Below are positions 34,581 through 45,499 of a stretch of 64,000 bases of DNA, one piece after another. Positions within the stretch are counted from its first letter, which is position 1, and the number at the start of each line of letters is the position of its first letter. Made by a program: the position numbers and the translations under genes. The DNA is from Darksidea phi (Eukaryota; Ascomycota; Dothideomycetes; Pleosporales; Lentitheciaceae): the NCBI GenBank assembly GCA_030770425.1, contig JASJFT010000132.1, positions 1-64,000 on the forward strand, in the 5' to 3' direction. Under the pieces are notes generated by a model. It had not been told where the DNA came from. It did no database searches and was given only the letters and a program-made list of their open reading frames with translations.

Positions 34581-35796
34581 AATCAGCTGCAGAAAATAAA
34601 GCAGCTTTGTTCTCTGTACGACACGAAACCTGCACCGGCTGTTGGCACTACCTATGTGATTTTGGAATATATCGGACCGGAAACAGGAGAAATGCTTTTT
34701 CTCACTTGGACCCAACACATACATGATGCTAGGCGAAAAGTTCACTTGTTTTGGGGGGCACGCGGTTAGAAGAAAAACGCCCACTCAATAGATTCTGCCC
34801 CACCCAAAATAATGCCACCAACTTTTCAACTCAACACAACTCCACAACAGTACTGATATATATATATATTTGATTGCGCAAATTTTCTTCTATGTCTAAA
34901 AGAGGCATACAAAATTTTAATACACCAAAAAAGGCGCGTATCAGGACTGTATTGATATGGGGGGCGACATGACTGGGTATTGAGCTTACAACACCAAAAA
35001 ATCTCTATATACAACTATCCCTATATAAACTTAAGGCTTCAAACTATTCTGGATCAATATATCAGGAGAATGGGTCCACAAACAGCGTTCCTATACGATT
35101 TTGTATGGGTGACGAGGCATTTGTGAGTGGGCGTTTTTCTTCTCACCGCGTGGGGGGTTTGCACAGATCATGCTCTCACTAGCTCATCTTCTACAGCCAC
35201 ACATCGGGTCCTTCCGCTTCAACACGAGCGACGGCACAGTCACACTCTCGAAATACCCCTCACATGTACTATGATACTCTTCGAGAATAGCGGAACGCCA
35301 CGCACGGTTCTGCCTAGCCAGCTTTACCAGAATACGGACAGTTTTGCCCATGATATGCTTGCATTGCACGACAACTACTTCCCTCACGACCCTCACGCTG
35401 TGCGAAACGAAAATGACGCCCGGGAAAAGATGGGAACAGAACCTTGCTTCGAAAAATCGCACACCATTTCATCCTACCAGATCGACGAAACGGCCCTTCG
35501 TCGTATAATTGACCGACTTGCATCCAAGCATTGTTTTTATCGATGACGATTGGAATATTACTTGCTTGATCGACCTTGAGTGGATCTGTGCGCTTCCGGG
35601 GGAAATGTTGGCTGTACCATACTGGCTAACGAACTGCAGCATCGACGGCGTCTATGGTATAGAGTATGGCATATTTGACGAGGCGCCGCAGGCTTTTCTG
35701 GGAATCATGGATGCGGAGATTGGAAGGACACGCTGGCAACATGACATACAGATCACAACTACTATGAGGGACGGTTGGGAGACAAAAGGAGTGTGA
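34581..35796 (+). pseudogene. APH-like phosphotransferase gene, interrupted by a TIR element and frameshifted
   Basis: Left of the element, 34581-34758 reads YDTKPAPAVGTTYVILEYI and HDARRKVHLFWG. Right of it, from 35153, the same protein continues with AQIMLSLAHLLQPHIGSF. It then shifts frame to TPRTVLPSQLYQNTDSFAHD, shifts again to RTLLRKIAHHFILPDRRNG, and a third time to LTDLHPSIVFIDDDWNITCLIDLEWICALPGEM, which holds the catalytic-loop DLHPS and metal-site IDLEW of APH-type kinases. The N-terminal exons are not found. At least three indels plus the insertion make it dead. It belongs to a different APH subfamily from the pair at 30159 and 43149. Confidence 0.7.
34759..35152. mobile_element. 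Short DNA transposon (MITE-like) with 29-bp terminal inverted repeats
   Basis: Terminal inverted repeats 34759-34787 and 35124-35152 share CACGCGGT-AGAAGAAAAACG with a single mismatch. Both sides abut six G residues, a possible target duplication. The element is 394 bp. From ATG 34892 a short frame reads MSKRGIQNFNTPKKARIR, reminiscent of the N-terminal helix-turn-helix of Tc1/mariner-like fungal transposases, and stops soon after, so it may be an internally deleted derivative. The superfamily is uncertain. It sits inside the APH-like gene, whose two halves can be joined across it. Confidence 0.7.
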
Positions 35797-36238
35797 TTTT
35801 GGGCCTGTATAAGGTCTTTAAATTCTTGCTCTTCGTTTTGAAGAGCCTATTCTTCCAAAATTCTCCGCCAACAAAAAACCCCACCTAGATTCTGTATCGA
35901 CATTCCGGAAAGAAGAGATTGAATGCATTGTAACGGGCAAGGTGAACGAGGGAAAGAGGTAACAGCAGGAGCTCCAGTCCGTTTTTGATAGCAATAAACC
36001 TTCCGACACAGGTTGGTCCGACCGGAGGTATCGATGGCGCACGCGAACCCCGTAATCGAGATACCGGATAGGGCGAGATCTTTGGAGGAAGGGACGCGCT
36101 TCAGATTGTTGGATCTAGGTAATACACTGACTCTTGAGCGCTCGAAAAAGTTCTGCCGCACGAACCGAATGCACAGGAAGCTGTGGAAGTCTGCTAAGTA
36201 CCTGGATTCGCAGGCAAGCAGCTCGTTCGCCAGAGTCC
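35797..36238. other. Intergenic region, overlapping weak ORFs
   Basis: Both strands carry open frames (35847-36242 minus, 36013-36354 plus) with no recognised domain. The minus-strand one follows the hypothetical gene at 36239 and could be a decayed continuation. Confidence 0.3.
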
Positions 36239-37042
36239 TCAATTCTGTCCTCTTCTTCCTGGAGCTGGTACGCTTCTCTCCAAAGACTGATCAGGCGATG
36301 CTTTTCGTTTCTTTCCGTTCGGCCGAAGTACCTCTTGGAGGACGTTGCGCCTAGCTCCTAAAGTTTGCTGAGCGGATGTGATCGCTGCACCCGACGCAGC
36401 GCTCCCATCCGCTAAGATTTGGCCAGACACAGATAGTATCTCATTGATTGACTGCAGCTCTGCAAACTGAGTCGCATCAAGCGCGCATTGTCCGCCCACG
36501 AGGTTCCTCTCAGCACCGATTACGCGTCCCATGGCCCCAACGAGAGGAAGGTGACCAGATTGGTTTTTCGTGAACCATACAGAGTGTCCCTCATTCAATT
36601 CCTCGGTTTCGTACAGACGATTAAGCGCTTCCGCGCGACGTCGGGCTGTCCGAAGAGGTTTGAGTGAAGTGGGCGCTGGCTCCTGAATAGCGTTCCAGTC
36701 AACCTTTGGTAATAGGTATCTGCCCTCACTGTAGGAGTCCCACGCTTGTCGCTCCAGTGGGGGCATTTGGGCAACAGCTTTTCTCGTAGCATCCCTTTCC
36801 TGGTTGCTTGATGCCCTGTAGTTTGTCACGAGAGCCACGTTTTGTCCAAGACGAACAACATCCGCTAATGCTGACAACTTTCGTTGAAGGACGGCGATCG
36901 AGTCACCTCTGTGAGGAATGGCCAAGCTGTCGGTGTGGCTGCTAAATTCAGCGCTCGCGGGTCCGCCTGTGTCGTCCATCGTTTCGGCCTCTCTAGGATG
37001 GGCGATAGGATGGGCGATAGGATGGGCGATAGGATGGGCCAT
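36239..37042 (-). CDS. Hypothetical 267-residue protein with N-terminal HPIA repeats
   Basis: ATG 37042, stop at 36239. The N-terminus is four HPIA-type units encoded by a 12-bp tandem repeat; a start at the internal Met of ETMDDTGG would remove them. The rest is predicted mostly helical, with VLQRKLSALADVVRLGQN and RRRAEALNRLYETEEL, and ends in a basic tail, PNGKKRKASPD, that could be a nuclear-localisation signal. No frameshift or stop is seen. I do not recognise the family. Confidence 0.5.
   Translation of the reverse strand: MAHPIAHPIAHPIAHPREAETMDDTGGPASAEFSSHTDSLAIPHRGDSIAVLQRKLSALADVVRLGQNVALVTNYRASSNQERDATRKAVAQMPPLERQAWDSYSEGRYLLPKVDWNAIQEPAPTSLKPLRTARRRAEALNRLYETEELNEGHSVWFTKNQSGHLPLVGAMGRVIGAERNLVGGQCALDATQFAELQSINEILSVSGQILADGSAASGAAITSAQQTLGARRNVLQEVLRPNGKKRKASPDQSLERSVPAPGRRGQN
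36995..37040. repeat. 12-bp tandem repeat, about 3.8 units
   Basis: Unit AGGATGGGCGAT, at 36995, 37007 and 37019 with a partial fourth unit. It is in frame with the hypothetical protein on the minus strand, adding four residues per unit, so length changes would not break the frame. Confidence 0.85.
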
Positions 37043-38083
37043 ATCGAGTGCGCAGGAGGTATGGATTGCTGATACTTCGGTGCCTGTCGACGATGCGGCG
37101 GGGGTTACTTTTCAATTGAGAGGGAAAACTCTGCTTTTGGAGTGAGCTTGGTTGGCTGAATCGGTGCGGTAAAGATGACGACAGGTATAAATGGTTGCGG
37201 GCTGAGTGGCAACCCTACCCCACCCCGTCTTGGCTGTGTTACCGTGGCACATCTACGGTGTAGCCAGAGCTGAGGATGCTGAAACAGCGACCCTGGTCAT
37301 GAATTGGCCCTTCCAAACGAAGTCAGTCGGAATGACGATGAGAATCTTCTGCATCACTTTTTTCTTCCGAGGAAAAGCTGCATTGCGCAACTACGCTATT
37401 GTAGGGGAGTTTTTCTACTCTAATGATAAACTGTAGCACTGAAATTTCAACTGCACATGAAAAGAGTGGAACGCTTGACGTCGGCCAACCGTGGAACAGT
37501 GGGCAGCCAACACCGGCTTCGTCCGACACGAGACTCAACACGCGACCCAGAGGAAAGGGTGGGGTAGGGGGAGTTTCGTGCCACAATCAGAAAAGTTCTC
37601 CAGTTGTCATGTGATCAAACAGTGTGATGTTTGTCTGCGACACCGCATTTTTTGAATGGGTGGCTTGGTTGGAGACATAACAGGAGGCGCTCTACCGCGA
37701 ATACGAGGCAGACCGGGGGTCGCTTCCGTGCGCTAAGTTCTGCTGGAGGGGAGCTAGCTCATCTTCGTAGAGCATTGCTGCCTAAAGCGGTAGATGCTCC
37801 TGTTGGGCAGCTTTGCAGGGAGCGTACATGTCGCAGGCCCCTGGCCTGCGTACATTGTGTAACCCCACGCGGAACTCATTTCTCTAGACCCGCGACTTGT
37901 CTTTTTGTCGAGACCTCACAGTGGCATGGTGGGTTGTTCGGGTCATCACCTCGTAGCCTTTGCTATCGGCAGTGGTAGATGAAGGCTCGGAGGGATGATC
38001 ACAAAGTGGGCTGAGCTCTCAACATTGCTGAGTACAAGGCCTCGTGGCTTCGGCTCATTCAGTTTCCGCTGCATCGTGACATC
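37043..38083. other. Intergenic region, no supported gene
   Basis: Several ORFs of 60-115 codons (for example 37631-37978 plus) lack domains, and their codon composition looks random. No shared repeat was noticed. Confidence 0.4.
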
Positions 38084-38895
38084 CTACAATGAAGTCTCCT
38101 GAAGAGCATCTACTACTTCTTGAGCAGTCTTGAAATCTCCTTTCCAGCAACCCTTAACGACTCTTCCGCACGAGTAGCTCTGCACATCTGGGTATTCCAT
38201 TCTTGAATAGCGGGCTGTTACCTCTTCCTCTGCCAGGTCGTCATATGGCTCGTGATCGGACATTATGAAGTATAGGGTAGAGCCCAATGCGAACAAATCC
38301 GATTTCGCGTCTGGTAGCAGGTAAAATCGAACGCTCTCCATAGCACCCCCATCGAGGGTGCCAAACACGGACCCAGCGAAGCCGCAGAGTTGGATGTCAA
38401 GGTGCTCGTCGAGAAGAAGATTACTTGGATGGATGTCGCTGTGGATGACGCCTTTGCTGTGGATAAAGGCTAGTGCTTCGGCGGCTTGCTCTTCCCACTT
38501 TCTTCGCAGCTGCTCTGGACTTTCGCTAGGATCGTGGCTTGACAGGTACCGGCGTACATCGCCATTAGCCGCCAGCTCGAATTGGAGACGTATTTGTGCT
38601 TCCCTAAGTACTTAACGATCCTTTTATGACCGCCTAGCGCCGAGAGAATAGAATGTTCGATATTGAGACAGTTTTTCGCGCGACGATCGTCCCTGTCCCA
38701 GACGTACTTCAGTACGGTCCCATCCGCAAGCAGTGCTAGCTGTGCCGTATTACCACCCCATAATGTGTCTGTCTCGGATACACCGGGCGGGTACCATGCT
38801 TTAAGGTATTTCACCATGTTCATTGGGTTTGATGGATCAACGTGATATTTTCCATCCATCGGCACGACCGGATTCGCACTGGAAAATGATGGCAT
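38084..38895 (-). pseudogene. Protein-kinase-like gene with frameshift and altered DFG motif
   Basis: From ATG 38895 (MPSFSSANPVVPMDGKY; an upstream in-frame ATG at 38949 is possible) the first part carries LALLADGTVLKYVWDRD and NIEHSILSALGGHKRIVKYLGKHKY. A frameshift near 38600 then leads to LQFELAANGDVRRYL, EALAFIHSKGVIHSDIHPSNLLLDE (catalytic loop), IQLCGFAGSVFG and KSDLFALGSTLYFIMSDHEPYDDL. The family normally has CDFAGS; here the metal-binding Asp is Gly (CGF). The APE region is shortened. The frameshift and the lost Asp together argue for a decayed kinase gene. Confidence 0.65.
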
Positions 38896-39573
38896 GTTCT
38901 GAAAGGGTCTCGTGGGCAAAAAATCTTTATGTGCAAGATGGATGTGCAAGTTGGACGGGAGAGAACGTTAAATATGCGTGTTCAGGTGTGCAGATTGGCG
39001 AGGTGAGAAGACCGGCATTCGGCGCTTAAAGTTCAGTCAAGGCCGGCACTTCTTCGGGGCGCCTATCAACACTCCATCACATTAAATCAACACCTTAAAT
39101 CGCTATTTACTATCGTAATATAGACTTTACGGTATTATCCTAGCAATAGGGATACCGTCACGTCGTCTAGGATATCGATTCTCTACATCGTCGCCCGTAA
39201 GGCTCACGAGTGGAAAAACGAATCGTTTCAAAGCCCATGTATATAGATCTATATATAGCCTATAGCCTCAAATTTGGTGAAAACGATGAAGTTCCATCAT
39301 AGAAACCTATGCAAATCGCATTTTGGGCGCTCAGGTGGCCCGTGATACCCCTGCAATTTTCGGGAAGGGTGACCAATAGGGGTGCCCTTATGATGCAGGC
39401 CAACAACACCTGCCACGTCTGGCTTACGAAATGCACTCTTTGCGGCGCGGACATTAGTGGTTGAAAACCGCATCAAAGCCCAAGAGCCCCGACTGCACTC
39501 GACCACACCCGACCGTTTGTCACATCAGAGCTCTACACTTGATCACGAATCCAAAGTGAAAACAACCAGGGAC
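38896..39573. other. Intergenic region between divergent kinase relic and zinc-finger gene
   Basis: A locally AT-richer patch at about 39060-39200 carries TATAG-type triplets like mild RIP. No gene is supported, apart from an in-frame upstream ATG at 39457 for the zinc-finger gene. Confidence 0.35.
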
Positions 39574-40571
39574 ATGGGGGCAGAGGAATTATTTCTTTGT
39601 CAATATTGCTCCAAAATTCTTCCCAGTCGGAAAACGCACACGTATAGTGCCTGCTCCAGCATTACAGAATAATTGCTAAACTTCCCGTTAGTCGACACAT
39701 CAAGACGCACACAAAACCTTTCAAATGTGAATATTGCGGGAGAGGCTTCGCCTTGATGGCGGATCTAGTGCGCCACAAACGTACTCGTCACTGTGTTAAC
39801 GAGACGAAATATCTTTGCACCGTTCGGGAATGCTATTTCGAATCGACACGCAAGGATAACTTGCAGCAACACTTCCGTCAAGTTCATGGATTGCGGGAGG
39901 ACTTGGCCGCCGACGATATGAGACTTGGCAAATACAGCAAACACCAAAGGCGCCCGGATCCGCTTGTGGACGTTGAGGATTCGATGGTCCTCTCGCCTCT
40001 ACAATACGCAGTCAAACACAATTTTTTGAAGGACGTGGAGACTCGGCTGCAACAGGAAGCCGTAGACGTCAATGCTCGGGGCCAGGAAGGTTCAGCACTT
40101 GATTTGGCAGTAAGATACGGACGCATTGAAGCACTGAAGTTACTCCTCCAGCATCAAGGCATTGACCCGAATTATTCGCCGATGGACGCGCACGAAGCTC
40201 ATGCAGAGAATGATCCCAAAAGCGACGAGTCCGGTGAGACTGTTTGTCTTGATGATATGGTCGAGGACGGAGCCGAGAGAGCTACGCATTGTGAACCCCT
40301 GCACGAAGCGTTAATCCAAGATCGTAATGAGGTGGCAAAGCTACTTCTTGGTCATGGACGTATCGATGTTAACAGAATACGACGATGCTATCGTAGCGAC
40401 GAACCCGATGAGACCGCCCTGGATATCGCAATGAGAAAAGGCCAGACTGACATTGTGCCGCTCTTGTTATGGAAGGGAGCTATAAGTGCAAGAAAGGAAG
40501 TGGTTATACGAACATTCAAACAGAGAGGAATACATGGCACTTATTGGAGGAGAATTCCTATGGTATATTGA
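39574..40571 (+). CDS. C2H2 zinc-finger protein with ankyrin repeats, two exons
   Basis: Exons 39574-39641 and 39692-40571, 315 residues. The 50-nt intron (GTATAG...GTTAG, branch GCTAAAC) restores a finger: CQYCSKILPSRKTHTRHIKTH. Finger 2 is CEYCGRGFALMADLVRHKRTRH and finger 3 is CTVRECYFESTRKDNLQQHFRQVH. Ankyrin-type repeats follow: SPLQYAVKHNFLKDVETRL, SALDLAVRYGRIEALKLLL, EPLHEALIQDRNEVAKLLL and TALDIAMRKGQTDIVPLLL. The order, DNA-binding fingers then ankyrin protein-interaction repeats, suggests a nuclear regulator, target unknown. ATG 39574 is preferred; 39457 is in frame upstream and would add 39 residues. No stop or shift is seen, so this is one of the few intact genes here. Confidence 0.75.
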
Positions 40572-41399
40572 TTTGAGAAGGTACTCGGCTTTTTCGGAAG
40601 ATGTTGGGATGGACCCATCGCAACTTCTTCACTCCCTCCCTCAGGTGCCACCGCTTCCCAGAGATTCATATGTTTCCTTCTACTTTCCCAATTTTGATTT
40701 GTTCTCCAGATTATTTCGGTAGTGTTGGAGCAAGGGCACAGTCGAACCAAGGAGCCGGAAAACTTCTTTAATCCCTTTCATCAATATTGGAAACATACAG
40801 CATGCATTATAAGATAACTACTGTCATCCAGAAGTCTCGTCAGATGAGAGAATCAACGTGAACCCAAAACTGGATATAATATTTGCATCTGGCTGCCTAA
40901 AATGGACATGGAGAGGTATCTAATGACTCCATTCATGACATTACATCGACGTGAATGTTTGAAGCAATTTGGAGGGCCAGCACCTCTGTACTATGCTCCA
41001 AAATATGCTCGTCGGCAGGCCGCAAGCTTCCGCTAGCCTCACGACGTAGTGCCATAGAAAAGGCGAATACCACGAGTGACCGACGAAATGGCGTACTACA
41101 CGATTCTGTTTTTAATAGCCTCCCTTAGACAACTAAATTGCGCGCCAAATGAAGTCAATAGCCAATATCGCATTGTGTCAAAGATGTTGACGCGTCATAA
41201 TCCCCTCGTTCGCCGGAAAACCTGCATGAATGCCATCACAGCGGTTCAGTACCCGCCCGTTGGTCATTCTGCGATGATTGCGGCGATAGTCGTCCAAAGA
41301 CCAATGGAAAAATGAAGGTTTCAGAATAACGTATTGTTTAGAACTCGTAGTAAGAAAGAACGGACCGTAGGACTAGGACTAGTATAATATCTATAATAA
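40572..41399. other. Intergenic region, no supported gene
   Basis: Only short ORFs (40486-40722 plus overlaps the preceding gene; 41076-41315 plus). No recognised sequence. Confidence 0.4.
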
Positions 41400-41709
41400 G
41401 ATATCGTACTAGTTTGATGCAATTGAAAGGGAACTGTAAAATCCAGCTATTCTGCCGGAGAACGTCCATAATATGCAAGGCTATAAAGACGCGCGTATTA
41501 TGCCAAAGGGCTAAGCATGTCGCGTGTGCTGCGCTACAGGCAGAGGAAGCTACCGCGGGTAAGAAAAAAACGTGGTCGGAAGCAAGTGATACGGTATAGA
41601 CAAATGCGTCAGAGCCAAAGACCAGGTTGCGCGAATGAGCGAAGCGCAGGTTGAGGAGGATGAGGTTATGCTAGAGCCATGGAGAGCTCCAGTGGCGCGG
41701 ATGTTGTAG
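41400..41709 (+). pseudogene. C-terminal relic of a DDE transposase (pogo/Fot-like), tentative
   Basis: Fragments in shifted frames read QAEEATAGKKK, KKKRGRKQ, and finally AKDQVARMSEAQVEEDEVML-EPWRAPVARML before TAG at 41707-41709. A basic KRGRK block followed by an acidic stretch and a PWRAPVARM-type end is how I remember tails of some fungal pogo-type transposases. The catalytic domain is absent, and terminal inverted repeats were not found. Confidence 0.35.
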
Positions 41710-43148
41710 CTGAGGAACGTAAACACAATAATTCAACAACAGCCCTAAAGCTTCTAGAAAGCGAATGTATTACCTCTAGATAGATCTTTCGCTAATTCGA
41801 CGATGCTGGTGATCCCCCTGTACAGACCTGGCATTTGCCTGGCTTTGTCTCTCCTGGTTGTTGTGCCCTACCCCGCTGAGCATTTGTAACTTGATGATTT
41901 TCAATGAATATGCGAAATGAGATAGTATCTTTCCTATTAAACGCGTGAAAACCCGAGCACCAAACATCGTCGTGTGATAATATTCCTTAGTTATAATCGG
42001 CAGTCTTTCCTTATGCGTGATCAATATTGTGCTCTAATCTCTCGTCACTTGTAAACGATATTCTGCACCAACCCTGAAGCGACTGCTTAAGCAGAACTTA
42101 GCCCCTACTCCTCCTCGCTTCCTTTTCACAAAGCTAGTATAGGACTTGGTTGGATTATATGCGCAGTTGCCTTTCAAAAAACCAATAAGTAATCGGTATT
42201 TTATCTCTATTTCGACATGGTCAAGTCGAATCATTGAATCAGGAGAGCGGCAAAACATGACCTGACTAACACCTCAGCGCGGGGGTATTCAACCACTCGA
42301 GCGCTCGCATGAATTAGCTGTTACAAGGCGTAACAAGGAAGTTAAAGCAGAGGCCATAGAAGCTCCAAGGGCCAATGAAAATACGCAAAAAATTGAAATA
42401 GTCCAACTACACTCGATTAGACGCGCTTCTTCTGCTACGGGGTCGAGCCTACAAAAGCTGGTCCTACTTCTTACCTTCTTGTGCAAGAGCCTTGAAAAAC
42501 ATGTACTGGGTTACTCTTAGGTGGCGCATTCTATCAAAGTATACATGGCAGAGATACCGTGAGACGATTTTCAAACTCACGAATAATAGCGAGAGCCACT
42601 TCTATAGCTAGAAGGTTGACTCGCTACACAGATAAGCCTGTATCACGACCTATGGAGCACTGGTCTCGCGAAATCATCTCTCAAATACAATCTCGCAAGT
42701 GGGGGGAAAGGTTGGCAGAAAACGTGATTTCTGGCTACCTAGGCACGCGAGGTACGCTGTCGTCGCCAGCCCTAGCGCACGAGCGGGGCGAGATCGGCAA
42801 ATAGGCGGTGACCGTTGTGTGATGCGGCGTGTTCTGCGTTCAAAGGGTCATGGACAAGGCGCGCTCGTTGCTTCGCGATAGAGGCAAGTCACGGTAAATC
42901 TAGAATTTCTCGGGGGCGGGCCGTCATCGTCGACTAAACGGGGCTTGGAGTCACCATGACCGGGCAAGTGCACAGAGCTGACTAAGCACGTTAGTGTCAC
43001 CGTCACAGCTCAACCACCTCGCCGCACGCAGGTTGCCTCTTCCATTGATGTCCCCACGATTCTTCACTCCTAGCTCCTTCGTCGCTCTGCACATCTACTA
43101 GAACACGTGCTGTTCTTTAATAGTACACAATACGCATCTGTGATCGCT
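41710..43148. other. Intergenic region, no supported gene
   Basis: ORFs up to 81 codons on both strands (for example 42559-42804 plus) without domain, splice or repeat support. The last 100 bases before 43149 are a plausible promoter/5' leader for the APH-like gene. Confidence 0.4.
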
Positions 43149-44121
43149 ATGAAGGTTGCGATTATCACGCCTGCAGACGTCCCCACGTCTGTAAACTTCG
43201 ATGTTCGTTCGTCTTCCTTTTTTCAATACCACAGCCAACTACCGTCTCCTGAGGAAGTTCGGTCACGGGCACAAGCTCAATATCTCGCCGGTACCCACTG
43301 GGGTTGGAAGACAAGAGGCGTCGCTACAGGCTACAACGCGCATCCTACGCCCGCCGTGTTTGAGTTTGAGAATATCTTACTATTCGTCAAGTGGGGAAGC
43401 GATGTTCGGATTTCTGAAGCGCAAACTCTTTACACGATTAGAAAGAGCTATGGGGATTCTATACCTGTCCCCGAAATTTACGGGTGGCGTAAAGATGGCG
43501 ACGAGATGTTTCTGTATATGGAGGCCATACGTGGGAAGACGTTGGAAGAGGTGTGGCCTGCGTTGAATGAAAACGAACGACTGCATATCTGCGGTGAACT
43601 TCGAACTATTCTATCCAACCTACGTCAGCTCAAACAGGACCCTTTGGATAGATTTATTGGTAAGTTAGCCTACTTCGAAGTCTCTCTTCTATTTTATGGG
43701 CACTAACGTCATTAAACTCTTAGGCAATATTACGAAAGAGAACTACTACGAGAGAGCTCTCTTTGAGGAATCTCAATCGGAGACCGGGCCGTTTCCTTCT
43801 GTAAAAGAATTTCATGATTGGTTTATACAACAGTATAAGCGAATGATGCCTGATCCAGAGACAGTAGCAGAACCCTATCGTAAGGAACTTCCTGATGATT
43901 GTGAGATTGTCTAGACGCATGGCGACTTTCACCGGAGCAATATCATCATTTCATTTACTCCACTACGAGTTGCTGCACTTATAGACTGGGAGCAATCGGC
44001 CTGGCTACCGGCTTATTGGGAGGAATGCAAGGCGTACTGGACAGCTGATCAGTTTGATGAGTGGGCTGTCAAGTACTTGCCACTGATTTTAGATTTTCAT
44101 GAAAGGATTCAAGAGGCGTGA
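43149..44121 (+). pseudogene. Aminoglycoside-phosphotransferase-like kinase with one nonsense codon
   Basis: Exon 1 43149-43659, 64-nt intron (43660-43723, GTAAGT...CTTAG), exon 2 43724-44121. Motifs: FFQYHSQLPSPEEVR, LFVKWGSDVRISEAQTL, YGWRKDGDEMFLYMEAI, LPDDCEIV-stop-THGDFHRSNI and ALIDWEQSAWLPAYW. The frame is complete except for TAG at 43912-43914, one codon before the catalytic HGD; the paralogue at 30159 has Leu here. A Leu codon to TAG change is not a CpA-type transition, so RIP is not the cause. Another in-frame ATG lies at 43107. Without readthrough the product has no active site. Confidence 0.75.
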
Positions 44122-45046
44122 CACTATTATACGAATCCTGTAGGTTGCTAAAACTGCACCATGTTGGAGTTGTCTCCCTCTAAAGCTAAATTTGGACTCC
44201 CTGCTTTCCCTCTGCTCTTGGCATCTTTGCATACGTAGAATTCATCTGGCGCCTGAAAATGCCTAGTCTCACAATTTTCTCTCCCCGCCCTCTAGCAAGA
44301 TGCTGTGAACTTTTGAAAAGGATCATGATAGCGTAGCCTGATTCAGGTAATGTTTTCGTAGTCTCTTAGCCGCTGATGCGTGTGTGGAGTCAATTTCCGA
44401 AAGGGTGCGGCACAGCAAACGCCTTGATGCGCAACAAGGCCCTGACATCCAACACATCTTGTCAAAGATTTTCTAAATATTATATGCGGAGATTTTACGT
44501 TTTAAGTAAGATACTATACTGATATAGGTAGGCAGAGTAATGAAAATAGAAACGCTTCAGCGGGACTTGACGTCGGATGAGCCAGGGCAGTCTAGCGGCA
44601 AATATGGGCCAACCACCAGTGATACATACCACCTGAAACACTTCAACAATATGAACAAGCCCGCGCGTATTGTGACATGCTACCGCGCGCTTATGCGCCC
44701 AGTCTGATTAAGTGCAAATACCCACGTGTTGTATACAAGTTGGTGCTGATCCATAGATGACAGGGTTTCAACCAATAGGTATTGGGTAGGTCTAAGCCTA
44801 CCAAAGCTTATAAGAAATTCAGTCTCATGTACCGCGCGGTAATATAGCCTGCTTCGTTTCAACGTAGCGCTGGTCATCGTATCGTTAACCCTACTATCAA
44901 TGACCTTAAGTATAAGAAGATCCTAGGTGAGTAGCCAAGAGCACAAATCAAACCCAAATACCCACTTCCACAAGACTCTTCTCATTTTCTTTCTCGCATA
45001 GCTTCCTAACATTTCATCTCTTGATTCTCATACAACTTTCAATAAA
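44122..45046. other. Intergenic region with a likely 5' leader at its end
   Basis: No gene is seen. From about 44940 the sequence is C/T-rich (CCCACTTCCACAAGACTC, CATTTTCTTTCTCGC) and ends with CAATAAAATGG around the start codon, a normal fungal promoter/leader. Confidence 0.45.
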
Positions 45047-45499
45047 ATGGCTTGAGTAATCTACTTAGCCGTCTTCACCAACAGGACCAAGCCTGCTCAC
45101 TGGTCTATCTGGATTCCCACTGGAGGACAAGGTCCAAATGGAAAGATGATTCATGTCACCGGTAACCCGGCCACGGGATTCTACCTCCAATTCAAGCGCA
45201 ATTACGACTTCGATTTTACGAAAACCAAACATCAAATTATCGAACTAGGTCAGATCCACGACCAATACGTTACAGATCTAGACCCCGCGCTGCCGTCAAC
45301 GGTAGATACGACCGCAAGAGACCGCCTTGAATCCGTCGCCACCACTGTTCCACCTCCGCCAAAAAGTGCCAACCCATTCGATACCGCGGCCCCCAACTAC
45401 CAGAACTGGATCTTTGACTTCATCGAGAAGCTTATTGCCGACAGTGTGATTGATCCTAGTGTCCGAACTGTCCTCCAGAATGCTCCTCGTGTAATCTAG
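45047..45499 (+). pseudogene. Small HW-motif protein of unknown function, stop at codon 3
   Basis: ATG 45047 is followed by GCT and TGA (45053-45055), then an open frame to 45499: VIYLAVFTNRTKPAHWSIWIP, GKMIHVTGNPATGFYLQFKRNYDF, TARDRLESVATTVPPPPKS, NYQNWIFDFIEKLIADSVID. TGG to TGA, a G-to-A change, explains codon 3 best. The next Met in frame (45146) would drop the HW motif, so if anything is made it lacks the N-terminal third. It is otherwise undamaged, which points to a recent loss. It is a paralogue of 32434-32933, and lies downstream of an APH-like gene. Confidence 0.65.

Noticed and set aside
34826..35014. 62-codon ORF inside the TIR element
   Set aside because: It lacks transposase character, and the other strand has the better helix-turn-helix-like start.
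37631..37978. 115-codon plus-strand ORF
   Set aside because: No domain, Arg-rich random composition, no splice or repeat support.
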